From Chloroflexia bacterium (lineage in GTDB: Bacteria; Chloroflexota; Chloroflexia; Thermomicrobiales; JALYUS01): DNA of 8,602 nt. Made by a program: the position numbers and the translations under genes. Under the pieces are notes generated by a model that saw only the letters and a program-made list of their open reading frames with translations, was not told the DNA's origin and made no database searches. Below are positions 1 to 4,914 of the stretch, in pieces (within the stretch, counting starts at the first letter, position 1; every line of letters starts with the position of its first letter). The DNA is taken from the NCBI GenBank assembly GCA_025928215.1, contig JAICJW010000188.1, forward strand, positions 1-8,602. The letters run 5' to 3'.

Positions 1-35
1 CCGACATACCCCGTTCCCCCCGTTATCAGGATCAT
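1..35 (-). CDS. NAD(P)-binding Rossmann-fold protein (extended SDR/NmrA-like), N-terminal 12 residues only
   Basis: Reading leftward from an ATG at 35-33 gives MILITGGTGYVG, which then runs off the window. This is the classic first beta strand plus glycine-rich GxxGxxG loop of NAD(P)-binding epimerase, dehydratase or NmrA/NDUFA9-type proteins, where such a motif sits right at the N-terminus. A GAGGAG ribosome-binding site (50-45) lies 9 bases upstream of the ATG, which supports this start. Only the cofactor loop is visible, so the substrate and exact family cannot be told. The gene follows the hemolysin III gene on the same strand after a 91-base spacer filled by an inverted repeat. Confidence 0.72.
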   Translation of the reverse strand, partial: MILITGGTGYV

Positions 36-52
36 CGCTGCTTTCTCCTCTC

Positions 53-122
53 AGTTCGGAGTTCGATCTTCGAAGAAAGGTCCCAAACCCACTTCGAACA
101 TCGAACTCCGAACTTCGAACTG
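53..122. repeat. Heptamer-based inverted repeat between two minus-strand genes
   Basis: The arms at 53-75 and 92-114 are 23 bases each and complementary at 22 of 23 positions, with a 16-base loop (76-91). The right arm is built of four 7-base units (95-101, 102-108, 109-115, 116-122) of the form CGAACnn. The left arm repeats the complementary heptamer. As RNA on the minus strand it would form a long hairpin between the hemolysin III stop and the ribosome-binding site of the Rossmann gene. There is no U-tract, so a classical terminator is not clear. It may be a dispersed palindromic element or an mRNA-processing hairpin. Confidence 0.8.
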
Positions 123-126
123 ATTG

Positions 127-789
127 CTATCCGAGCGGCACAGCATAGCGGACGATCAGCCAAAAGCAGCAGGCGCTGCCTCCGAGCACGAACAAATGCC
201 AGAGGGCGTGCGAATCGAACTTGCCAGGGATGAGATTCGGTCGCTCCAGGATGAAGATCAGTGCGCCGACGGTGTAGACCACACCGCCCGCGAGCATCCA
301 GATCACGCCCGCCGACGGGAGGGCACGAAAGAGGGCGGGCGCGGCCAGCACACCGATCCAGCCGAGAAGCACATAAAACGTCGTCGAGGCCCAGCGGGGC
401 GCGTGCATCCAGCGCGTCATCATGATGAGACCGGCAAACACAAGCCCCCAGATGACGCCGAGCAATCCCCAGCGCCAGATACCGTGGAGCGCAAGCAGAC
501 AGAGCGGTGTGTACGTCCCGGCGATCAGCACGACGACCATCGTGCAGTCGAAACGCAACAACCGGGCGTTACCACGTGGCGAGAGCGACAGGGAGTGGTG
601 AAGGGTACTCGCTGTGTAAAGAGCGATCTGACTGAGGCCAAAGATAACGAGGCCAATCAGCGCCAGCACGTTGTCCATACGAATGCCGATGAACAGCAAA
701 ACCCCGAGGGCAATCACCGAGAGCAGAACACCCATCAGGTGGGTCAGGCCATTCGCTGGCTCGCGAACTTTCATTGTTATCACACGCAT
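127..789 (-). CDS. Hemolysin III / TrhA family (PAQR-like) seven-helix membrane protein
   Basis: A 220-residue polytopic membrane protein of the hemolysin III (YqfA/TrhA) branch of the PAQR superfamily, at the family's usual length. The visible family signatures are an N-terminal PANGLTH (11-17), Ser61 and His65 in an SxxxH motif, Asp81 in FDCTMVVVLIAGTYTPL, and His194 and His198 in HALWH near the C-terminus. In the superfamily this Ser/Asp/His set binds zinc, and all of it is present here. The bacterial role is poorly defined; membrane-stress or lipid homeostasis functions have been proposed, and true haemolytic activity is doubtful. I chose the ATG at 789-787 because GGAG (799-796) lies 5 bases upstream. 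A GTG at 795 lacks that spacing, and an ATG at 774 would cut close to the conserved PANGLTH. Confidence 0.9.
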   Translation of the reverse strand: MRVITMKVREPANGLTHLMGVLLSVIALGVLLFIGIRMDNVLALIGLVIFGLSQIALYTASTLHHSLSLSPRGNARLLRFDCTMVVVLIAGTYTPLCLLALHGIWRWGLLGVIWGLVFAGLIMMTRWMHAPRWASTTFYVLLGWIGVLAAPALFRALPSAGVIWMLAGGVVYTVGALIFILERPNLIPGKFDSHALWHLFVLGGSACCFWLIVRYAVPLG

Positions 790-806
790 CTTCACTCCAT
801 ACTTTA

Positions 807-835
807 ATCTTAGGGGTCACGCAATTCGCGAGCAA
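807..835 (-). promoter_or_regulatory. Candidate sigma70-type promoter for the hemolysin III gene
   Basis: On the minus strand, TTGCTC (835-830) and TAAGAT (812-807) are separated by exactly 17 bases. The implied transcription start near 800 leaves a very short leader of about ten bases containing the GGAG ribosome-binding site. Both hexamers are imperfect, so this is only a candidate. Confidence 0.3.
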
Positions 836-1389
836 AATCCAGTGGTGGTGGGCCTTCGCCTGCCATAGAGAGGCAGGCGAAGGCCCGTCACCACCAAGAA
901 CATCGTTTCAACTGCGTACGGCCTAAATCTATTGGATTCGTATCCATATGCCCTTACCTGACAATTTTCACGGTCAATTCGGTTGGATGAGTCTGTAACG
1001 GCCTCCCCCTGCGGCAGCGCGATACGCAGTATTTCCAATGCCAGCTGCATCCATCCCCTCACCCTTCCAAGGGGGATCGCGGCGCGCTCAGAAATTCCGC
1101 GGTGTGTCAGGCCACCGAAATAGGCGAGGATCACCACCTGCTGTTGATCGAACGGTAATGTCACGAACGCGGCGCGCACCTTCTTCCCATCCCGCTCCCG
1201 CTCGACCATCGTCGTGATATCCTCGTCACTGGCGAGCGGAGGGATGTCTTCACTATCGAACGTCATGCCGCCGCGCCCCTACATGCCACGCAGCACATTG
1301 ATCGCGTGATGATACACGATCGTCAGCAGCCAGGTGCGCGCCGTTCCTCGTCGCACGTTGTAGGTACATGCGCGGCGCCAGACAGGGTC
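817..1389 (-). pseudogene. ECF-type RNA polymerase sigma factor remnant with in-frame TAG
   Basis: Two parts of an ECF sigma factor lie in one reading frame. Bases 1389-1282 encode DPVWRRACTYNVRRG followed by TARTWLLTIVYHHAINVLR, matching conserved region 2.3-2.4. A TAG at 1281-1279 follows. From the ATG at 1266 comes a linker, then region 4 (about 1176-1012), with LPFDQQQVVILAYFGGLTH, ISERAAIPLGRVRGWM and LEILRIAL matching the helix-turn-helix that binds the -35 element. The N-terminal part of region 2 is missing: upstream, the same DNA is the tail of a receiver-domain gene in another frame. No full-length factor can be translated without stop readthrough and a lost 5' end, so I call it a pseudogene. 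A region-4-only protein of 149 residues starting at 1266 is possible, since AGGGG lies about 10 bases upstream. Its last 60 or so residues look unrelated to sigma factors and run through the 844-895 hairpin. Confidence 0.75.
844..895. repeat. Long imperfect hairpin at the 3' side of the sigma-factor remnant
   Basis: A perfect 15-base stem (850-864 with 872-886, arm GGGCCTTCGCCTGCC) encloses a 7-base loop. It is extended by GGTGGT (844-849) pairing with ACCACC (890-895) across a 3-base bulge (GTC, 887-889). On the minus strand it lies just after the region-4 coding sequence of the sigma remnant and is followed by ACTGGATTTTGC. It could therefore act as a weak terminator ahead of the hemolysin III promoter. 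The T-run is short and offset, so a mobile palindromic element is equally possible. Confidence 0.7.
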
Positions 1390-1835
1390 GCATAGACCCC
1401 TTCGCCATGCGCGCACTTCACAGGGGAGCAGCCAAGGAACCCCTCAATCGCGGCCAGGAGATCATGCAGGTCACGCAAGTCACGCAGGTCATGGCGATGA
1501 AACGGCTTCCGTACGACCTGACAGTGCATCGCCCGCAGCACATCTGCCTTCACCGGCAGAACGTTTAGCTGCCGAACGAGGAGAATCGTTGGGATATGGG
1601 TCGTCTCGAGGTCGCCCCACACGCGCTTGAGGAAATCCCACCCATCATCACGATGTATCAGCCGGAGATTGAGGATGATGAGGTGTGGCTGCGCGCACCG
1701 CAGCATCGCGTGGGCATCAGAGCCTTCCGTCGCACACCAGCGAAGGGTGCGATACCCTTCATCGGTGAGCACATCGTGCATGAGCGAAAGGAAGGAAGGG
1801 TCATTGTCGAGAAGCGCGATTGTCGGAGCCGCCAT
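1323..1835 (-). CDS. Receiver-domain (CheY-like) protein lacking the phospho-acceptor Asp, with a fused out-of-frame tail
   Basis: Residues 5-125 of 170 form a response-regulator receiver domain. They include the acidic pair region LLDND (8-12), LxDEGY (23-28), the strand PHLIILNL, DDGWDFL (63-69), IPTILLV and the conserved lysine in RKPF (Lys110). The residue that should be the phosphorylated Asp is Asn56 (codon AAT at 1670-1668), and the switch Thr/Ser is Val87, so normal phosphotransfer is unlikely. No output domain follows. The last 40 or so residues are translated out of frame from the ECF sigma remnant, ending at a TGA (1325-1323) inside it. The start is set by GGAAGGGAG four bases before the ATG at 1835, in preference to an upstream ATG at 1856. 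It could be a pseudo-receiver with a protein-binding role or a decaying gene. Confidence 0.7.
   Translation of the reverse strand: MAAPTIALLDNDPSFLSLMHDVLTDEGYRTLRWCATEGSDAHAMLRCAQPHLIILNLRLIHRDDGWDFLKRVWGDLETTHIPTILLVRQLNVLPVKADVLRAMHCQVVRKPFHRHDLRDLRDLHDLLAAIEGFLGCSPVKCAHGEGVYATLSGAAHVPTTCDEERRAPGC
1457..1492. repeat. Four 9-base tandem units inside the receiver gene
   Basis: Units at 1457-1465, 1466-1474, 1475-1483 and 1484-1492 share the core GCAnGTCAy; the first unit is more diverged. On the minus strand they encode (H/R)-D-L triplets (HDLRDLRDLHDL) in the last helix of the receiver domain. The 9-base period preserves the reading frame, consistent with slippage expansion. Confidence 0.6.
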
Positions 1836-1856
1836 CTGGCTCCCTTCCTGCCACAC

Positions 1857-2219
1857 TGGATACGGAGAACGTGATTCCCGGGAGCAACGACGATTCCGCT
1901 CCCGCGCAATAGACGATCTTCATCAGCGTGGCACCTGCGCCATACTAGAAAGTATGAACAAGTTCTTATTACTGAGTACGCACGGATCGTGCCACCGACG
2001 TTCAACGTACGGGATTCAAAGGGCCACCGTTCCTCATCTTCGAATTGCGATCCTCGAACTGCTTCGTGGTATACTTCCATCTGTCAAGCTTTTGACCCCG
2101 CTCGACATTCGGAAGCGTTGTGAACCGCGCCAGCAGATAGCGGCGGCAATGCGAGACTTCCCCTGGGTCGCAGAATCGCCATGCACCGCCCGGTGTATGC
2201 GAGACGTGCGGAGGACCGC
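1857..2219. other. Spacer of about 360 bases with several short dyads and no supported gene
   Basis: I see no convincing protein-coding sequence here; the open frames are short and unlike any family. The stretch around 1941-1975 is clearly richer in A+T than its surroundings. Perfect short dyads are CATACT-AGAA-AGTATG (1941-1956), GAAC-AA-GTTC (1957-1966 region), GCACG-GAT-CGTGC (1980-1992), ACGTT-C-AACGT (1998-2008) and GTCAA-GCTT-TTGAC (2083-2096). It separates the divergently transcribed receiver gene (minus) and ribbon-helix-helix gene (plus), so it should hold both promoters and probably operators. Confidence 0.6.
2045..2075 (+). promoter_or_regulatory. Candidate promoter for the ribbon-helix-helix gene
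   Basis: TATACT (2070-2075) is a good -10 hexamer (five of six match TATAAT). TTGCGA (2045-2050) is a possible -35 element, but the 19-base spacer is long. The perfect dyad GTCAA-GCTT-TTGAC (2083-2096) would fall at the predicted transcription start, a suitable place for an autorepressor operator. The leader to the ATG at 2220 would be about 135 bases. Confidence 0.35.
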
Positions 2220-2432
2220 ATGACACTGCCCCTCGATGGATCACTATCCCGGAAAGGTCGCCCCGGCCCGAAGCCACGGGGACGCAGCGTCGTACCGCTG
2301 ACGATCACCGTGACAATTGCGCAGCGTGCATCGCTGATCGCCCAAGCAGAGATACAGCAGAGTAGTATCAGCGCTATCGTCCGCCAGTTCATCCTCGCCG
2401 GCTTGGCCGCCGACAGCGCGGCCACGCCCTGA
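2220..2432 (+). CDS. Small ribbon-helix-helix (Arc/CopG-like) DNA-binding protein
   Basis: A 70-residue protein with a basic, proline-rich N-terminal arm (RKGRPGPKPRGR, 11-22). It is followed by a candidate beta strand VPLTITVTI (26-33), a first helix (about 34-47) and a second helix SSISAIVRQFILAGL (48-62). This order matches the ribbon-helix-helix fold, in which the strand pairs in a dimer and reads the DNA major groove. Such proteins are usually transcriptional autorepressors, antitoxins or plasmid-type regulators. No toxin gene follows: the next gene is convergent, ending 20 bases away. I chose the ATG at 2220 because GGAGGA (2210-2215) sits just upstream; an in-frame ATG at 2181 lacks a clear site. 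The exact target is unknown. Confidence 0.6.
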   Translation: MTLPLDGSLSRKGRPGPKPRGRSVVPLTITVTIAQRASLIAQAEIQQSSISAIVRQFILAGLAADSAATP

Positions 2433-2452
2433 AACAACGGCGCGCCGGATGA

Positions 2453-3169
2453 TCAGGCGTCCGTCAGCACGACGCCAAGCACCTGCGCGCCCACCTGTTC
2501 GAGTACGGCGAGTGCGCGCTCGGCCTGCGGGCGGCGCGTCTTGCCTTGCGCGACGATGAGTAGAACGCCATCCACGCGTGCGGCGATTGCCCGGCTATCC
2601 GCGACGTCCGCGACGGGCGGCGCGTCAATGAGCACGATATCCGCCTGGGCGCGGAGGGCGGCAAGCAGCACGCCGAATGCTTCCGCACCGAGCAGATCCG
2701 CCGGGTTCGCCCCGCCCGGAGGGTGCCCGTGTCCACCCGCCGGCAGGAGCAGGAGATTCGCCACCCCGGTCTCGACCACGGGAAGGACAATCGTCCGATG
2801 CTCCTCATCCGGGCCGAGAATGGCCGTCGCGATCCCCTCCGCCGCCCCCCCTTGCCCGAAGAGTGCGCTCAGACTCCCGGCGTTCGGCACGCCGCGGAGG
2901 TCGGCATCCACGACAATCACGCGCTCGCCAGCGAGCGCGCACGCAACCCCGAGATTGGCGACCACCGCCGCCCGATCGCCGACGCCGCCCGAATCCGCGA
3001 GCAGATAGACATGCCCGCCGCCGCCATCTCCGGCATGCGGATCGAAGCGCAGATTCGTCCGCAGCGTGCGGTAGGCTTCGGCGGCGGCCCCATCCGGCTC
3101 ACTGAGCATCACGAGACGCTCCCGGAGCGCTCCCGCCAACCCGCTCTTCGTCTCGACCACCTCACGCAT
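2453..3169 (-). CDS. CpsD/CapB-like (BY-kinase family) ATPase with degenerate Walker A, polysaccharide locus
   Basis: A 238-residue cytoplasmic protein of the bacterial tyrosine-kinase (CpsD/CapB/Wzc C-terminal) fold. It keeps the family's AEAYRTLRTNLRF (30-42), Walker A' VIVVDADLR (84-92) and Walker B DIVLIDAPPVADVADS (from 177). The P-loop that is normally GEGKS(T/S) reads SGGVGDRAA (60-68), so the lysine that contacts ATP phosphates is Asp65. The C-terminal tyrosine cluster that is autophosphorylated in active kinases is absent; the whole protein has only two tyrosines (33, 55). It is therefore probably a pseudokinase or structural partner of the two Wzz-like proteins encoded just upstream, helping set chain length of an exported polysaccharide. 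The ATG at 3169 has GGGAG 7 bases upstream; an adjacent GTG at 3172 is a less well spaced alternative. Confidence 0.82.
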   Translation of the reverse strand: MREVVETKSGLAGALRERLVMLSEPDGAAAEAYRTLRTNLRFDPHAGDGGGGHVYLLADSGGVGDRAAVVANLGVACALAGERVIVVDADLRGVPNAGSLSALFGQGGAAEGIATAILGPDEEHRTIVLPVVETGVANLLLLPAGGHGHPPGGANPADLLGAEAFGVLLAALRAQADIVLIDAPPVADVADSRAIAARVDGVLLIVAQGKTRRPQAERALAVLEQVGAQVLGVVLTDA

Positions 3170-3191
3170 CACTTTTCTCCCTCACCGAATC

Positions 3192-3296
3192 GAACCGCCA
3201 GGACGCGAAGATCGCCACGGAATACCGAACAAACGGTGACGAGAAACAAGGGAATGCATCCCCTTCACCTTCCCATCCTGGCGTCCCTGGCGGTTC
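3192..3296. repeat. Bulged inverted repeat in the wzz2-cpsD gap
   Basis: The arm GAACCGCCAGGACGC (3192-3206) pairs with GCGTCCCTGGCGGTTC (3281-3296) with a single unpaired base. Inside the 74-base loop lies a second near-palindrome, AAGGGAATGCATCCCCTT (3248-3265), 16 of 18 positions self-complementary. It fills almost all of the 138 bases between the second wzz-like gene and the CpsD-like gene, upstream of the latter's ribosome-binding site. From memory it resembles palindromic AACCGCCAAGGACGCC-type intergenic elements scattered in various bacterial genomes; I cannot confirm that here. It could be a repeat element or an operon-internal RNA structure. Confidence 0.75.
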
Positions 3297-3307
3297 CATC
3301 ATGTGCC

Positions 3308-4063
3308 TCATTTACTGACGCGGCGGGGGATCGTCGCGATGACGGGCAGGCGCAGGTAGTGGCGCACATCGTCCTGCCCCTTGAGCGAGTCATCGAGCGC
3401 CGCCGCGCCCATCACGACGATCAGGCCGAATACGCCGCCGAGCACGAGACCCGCCAGCGCCGTCAATTTCGTCCGCGGGCCGTTTGGCATGATCGGCGGC
3501 GACGGGCAATTCGGCAGTACCGCCTGGCTGAACAGCCCGCCGGACTGCGCCGCGCAATCGAGGCTCGTGATGAGCAGGCGCGGCGTCCGCACGGCGTTCT
3601 GCTGCGGCGACTGGCTTATCCGTTTGTCCTCCGCATCGAGCGCGGCGATATCATCCTTGTTCTTGTCCACGACCATATGCGCCAGCGCCCCGACCACGCG
3701 TGCCGCGCGCGCCGGGTCTTGATCGGTCAGCGCGATAGTCACCGTCCGGTTATCGCGATTGCTCCGGGTAACGGCATTATAGGCGAATGCGGCATCACCC
3801 GGCTGCAAATACCCCTTATCAAGGGCGGACTGCACCGTATTCGGGTTGTGGATGTAGGGTTCGAGCGCCTGCGTCCAGTTTGCGGTCAGTTGGTCAGAGA
3901 AGTAATCAATTGGTACCGAGGTAATGGCGAGGCGGGTGCTCGCCTCGTATGTTTTCGCCTTACCGGCCTGCGATGCGTAGCCAAGCAGGCCGCCGATCAG
4001 CGCGGCAAGCACGATCACCCACCAACCGCGCCGCAGTACCCGCAGATAGACTTCCGGGCGCAT
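3308..4063 (-). CDS. Wzz-like polysaccharide co-polymerase (chain-length determinant family), second copy
   Basis: A 251-residue inner-membrane protein with the Wzz topology. A short cytoplasmic N-terminus (MRPEVYLRVLRRGWW) leads into the first membrane segment (about 13-31), then an extracytoplasmic domain rich in polar residues, a second membrane segment (about 200-223, LAGLVLGGVFGLIVV), and a cytoplasmic tail ending in LPVIATIPRRVSK. The LPVIxTIP element is typical of the region after the second helix in Wzz/CapA/GumC-type proteins that dock a CpsD-like ATPase. The ATG overlaps the TGA of the preceding wzz-like gene by one base (TGATG), so the two are almost certainly translationally coupled. 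The proteins share architecture but little obvious sequence, so an old duplication or hetero-oligomer is possible. Confidence 0.82.
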   Translation of the reverse strand: MRPEVYLRVLRRGWWVIVLAALIGGLLGYASQAGKAKTYEASTRLAITSVPIDYFSDQLTANWTQALEPYIHNPNTVQSALDKGYLQPGDAAFAYNAVTRSNRDNRTVTIALTDQDPARAARVVGALAHMVVDKNKDDIAALDAEDKRISQSPQQNAVRTPRLLITSLDCAAQSGGLFSQAVLPNCPSPPIMPNGPRTKLTALAGLVLGGVFGLIVVMGAAALDDSLKGQDDVRHYLRLPVIATIPRRVSK

Positions 4064-4803
4064 CAGGCGGCCCGTTCCGCCCGCGTGCGCCGCGGGATCG
4101 TGCCGATGACCGGCAGCCCAAGTTGATCCTCGATCTCCTGCCGGTCATGGAGACGCGTGTCGAAGAGGTCAACGAGGAGCGCGATCACCGCCGCCAGCAG
4201 CACGCCCGCAAGGAACGTCCCCGCCGCGAGGACGCCCGACTTGAGCGACGTTGCCGCCGCGCTCGTCGGATAGTTGATAATCGAAACTTGCACCGGGCGG
4301 TTCGGGAAGTAGTTCGGCCCGTTCGCCGCCAATTCATCGAGCGCCGCCTGACCGATCGCGACCGAGCGATTCGCGTCCCCGGTCGTCGCGGTGACGCTGA
4401 GCACGCGGTAGACCCGCGTCGAGGAGAGCGCGGCCTGCACCTCCCCGGCGGAATAATTCAGCCCCTTCGCCTGTAGCCGTTTCGCTACGGCGTCCGCGAA
4501 CGTACTGCCGGGAACGAGGCGGGTGAGGTCATCCGTCGCTGCCTCGCTGGCGAGCGCGCGATAGTAGTTATCGAACCCCTGCGGATTGGTCGGGTTGGGC
4601 GCGATGCTCGTCACCGTCGCCTCGCCGGAGGCGGTATACGACTTCGCGGCATGCCGGTAGTTATAGCCCGCCAGCCCAAGCGCGAGCAGCGGCAAAATCA
4701 CCAGCACCGGCCATCGCCGCCGGACGACCGCCCAGAAGCGGGGAAGAGACGAGTACCGAGTACTCCGGATGCCCTCTGGACGGGATGAGTGCTGAGTTTC
4801 CAT
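4063..4803 (-). CDS. Wzz-like polysaccharide co-polymerase (chain-length determinant family), first copy
   Basis: A 246-residue protein with the same plan as its downstream partner: an RRRWPVLVILPLLALGL first helix (about 29-50), an extracytoplasmic domain (about 51-190), a second helix (about 192-217) and a cytoplasmic tail with LGLPVIGTIPRRT. Such proteins oligomerise in the membrane and set the length of capsule, O-antigen or exopolysaccharide chains together with a CpsD/BY-kinase-like ATPase, here encoded two genes later. The first 20 or so residues (METQHSSRPEGIRSTRYSSL) are unusual: their codons derive from heptamer repeat units at 4750-4763 and 4787-4800, so this N-terminal extension may have come from the adjacent repeat. 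AGGGG is only 3 bases from the ATG at 4803, which is short, so the start is less certain than the family. Confidence 0.8.
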   Translation of the reverse strand: METQHSSRPEGIRSTRYSSLPRFWAVVRRRWPVLVILPLLALGLAGYNYRHAAKSYTASGEATVTSIAPNPTNPQGFDNYYRALASEAATDDLTRLVPGSTFADAVAKRLQAKGLNYSAGEVQAALSSTRVYRVLSVTATTGDANRSVAIGQAALDELAANGPNYFPNRPVQVSIINYPTSAAATSLKSGVLAAGTFLAGVLLAAVIALLVDLFDTRLHDRQEIEDQLGLPVIGTIPRRTRAERAA

Positions 4804-4872
4804 AGTCCCCTGTCATATCGCGACGCCAGATACTGGCTCTCCCGCTCAGTACTCAGTACTCAGTACTCAGTA
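4750..4872. repeat. Heptamer tandem repeats flanking the first wzz-like start codon
   Basis: Four perfect CTCAGTA units lie at 4845-4872. Two CGAGTAC units (4750-4763) and two GAGTnnn units (4787-4800) lie on the other side of the start codon at 4803-4801, inside the coding sequence. The outer sets are near-complementary: GAGTACCGAGTACTC (4751-4765) against the reverse complement of the CTCAGTA array. Between them is a perfect small hairpin, GCCAG-ATA-CTGGC (4825-4837). The architecture resembles heptanucleotide short tandemly repeated sequences (STRR) known from cyanobacteria, though the motif differs. Confidence 0.8.
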
Positions 4873-4875
4873 CTT

Positions 4876-4897
4876 CCGCGCTATCGTAGCGGCGCGG
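4876..4897 (-). terminator. Weak hairpin after the AEC transporter gene
   Basis: On the minus strand, after the AEC stop (4917-4915), CCGC and GCTA pair with TAGC and GCGG around a 3-base loop, with a 3-base bulge in the left arm. There is no T-run behind it, only the heptamer array. It is a poor candidate for an intrinsic terminator and overlaps a promoter candidate. Confidence 0.2.
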
Positions 4898-4911
4898 CGG
4901 CAATACCGCAA
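4883..4911 (-). promoter_or_regulatory. Candidate promoter for the wzz-wzz-cpsD run
   Basis: On the minus strand, TTGCGG (4911-4906) and TACGAT (4888-4883) are separated by 17 bases, immediately downstream of the AEC stop codon. Transcription would start near 4876 and place the whole CTCAGTA heptamer array in the 5' leader of the first wzz-like gene. The hexamers are imperfect. Co-transcription from the AEC gene is the alternative. Confidence 0.3.
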
Positions 4912-4914
4912 CGT

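Noticed and set aside
124..807. Plus-strand open frame of 227 codons opposite the hemolysin III gene
   Set aside because: It is antisense to a full-length membrane protein with all PAQR signature residues. The product is a charged, low-complexity shadow with no start-site support.
1457..1492. The 9-base units considered as part of a CRISPR-like or intergenic repeat array
   Set aside because: The units abut without spacers, lie in a coding sequence, and keep its frame as D-L dipeptide repeats, so they are a coding microsatellite.
2438..2447. CGGCGCGCCG palindrome between the convergent ribbon-helix-helix and CpsD-like genes
   Set aside because: A 10-base self-complementary word with no loop or T-run is too short for a terminator and is expected by chance in GC-rich DNA.
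2723..4126. Long plus-strand open frame (467 codons) across the CpsD-like and Wzz-like genes
   Set aside because: It lies antisense to two genes with clear family motifs. Its translation is Arg/His/Pro-rich without any recognisable domain, as expected for the opposite strand of GC-rich coding DNA.
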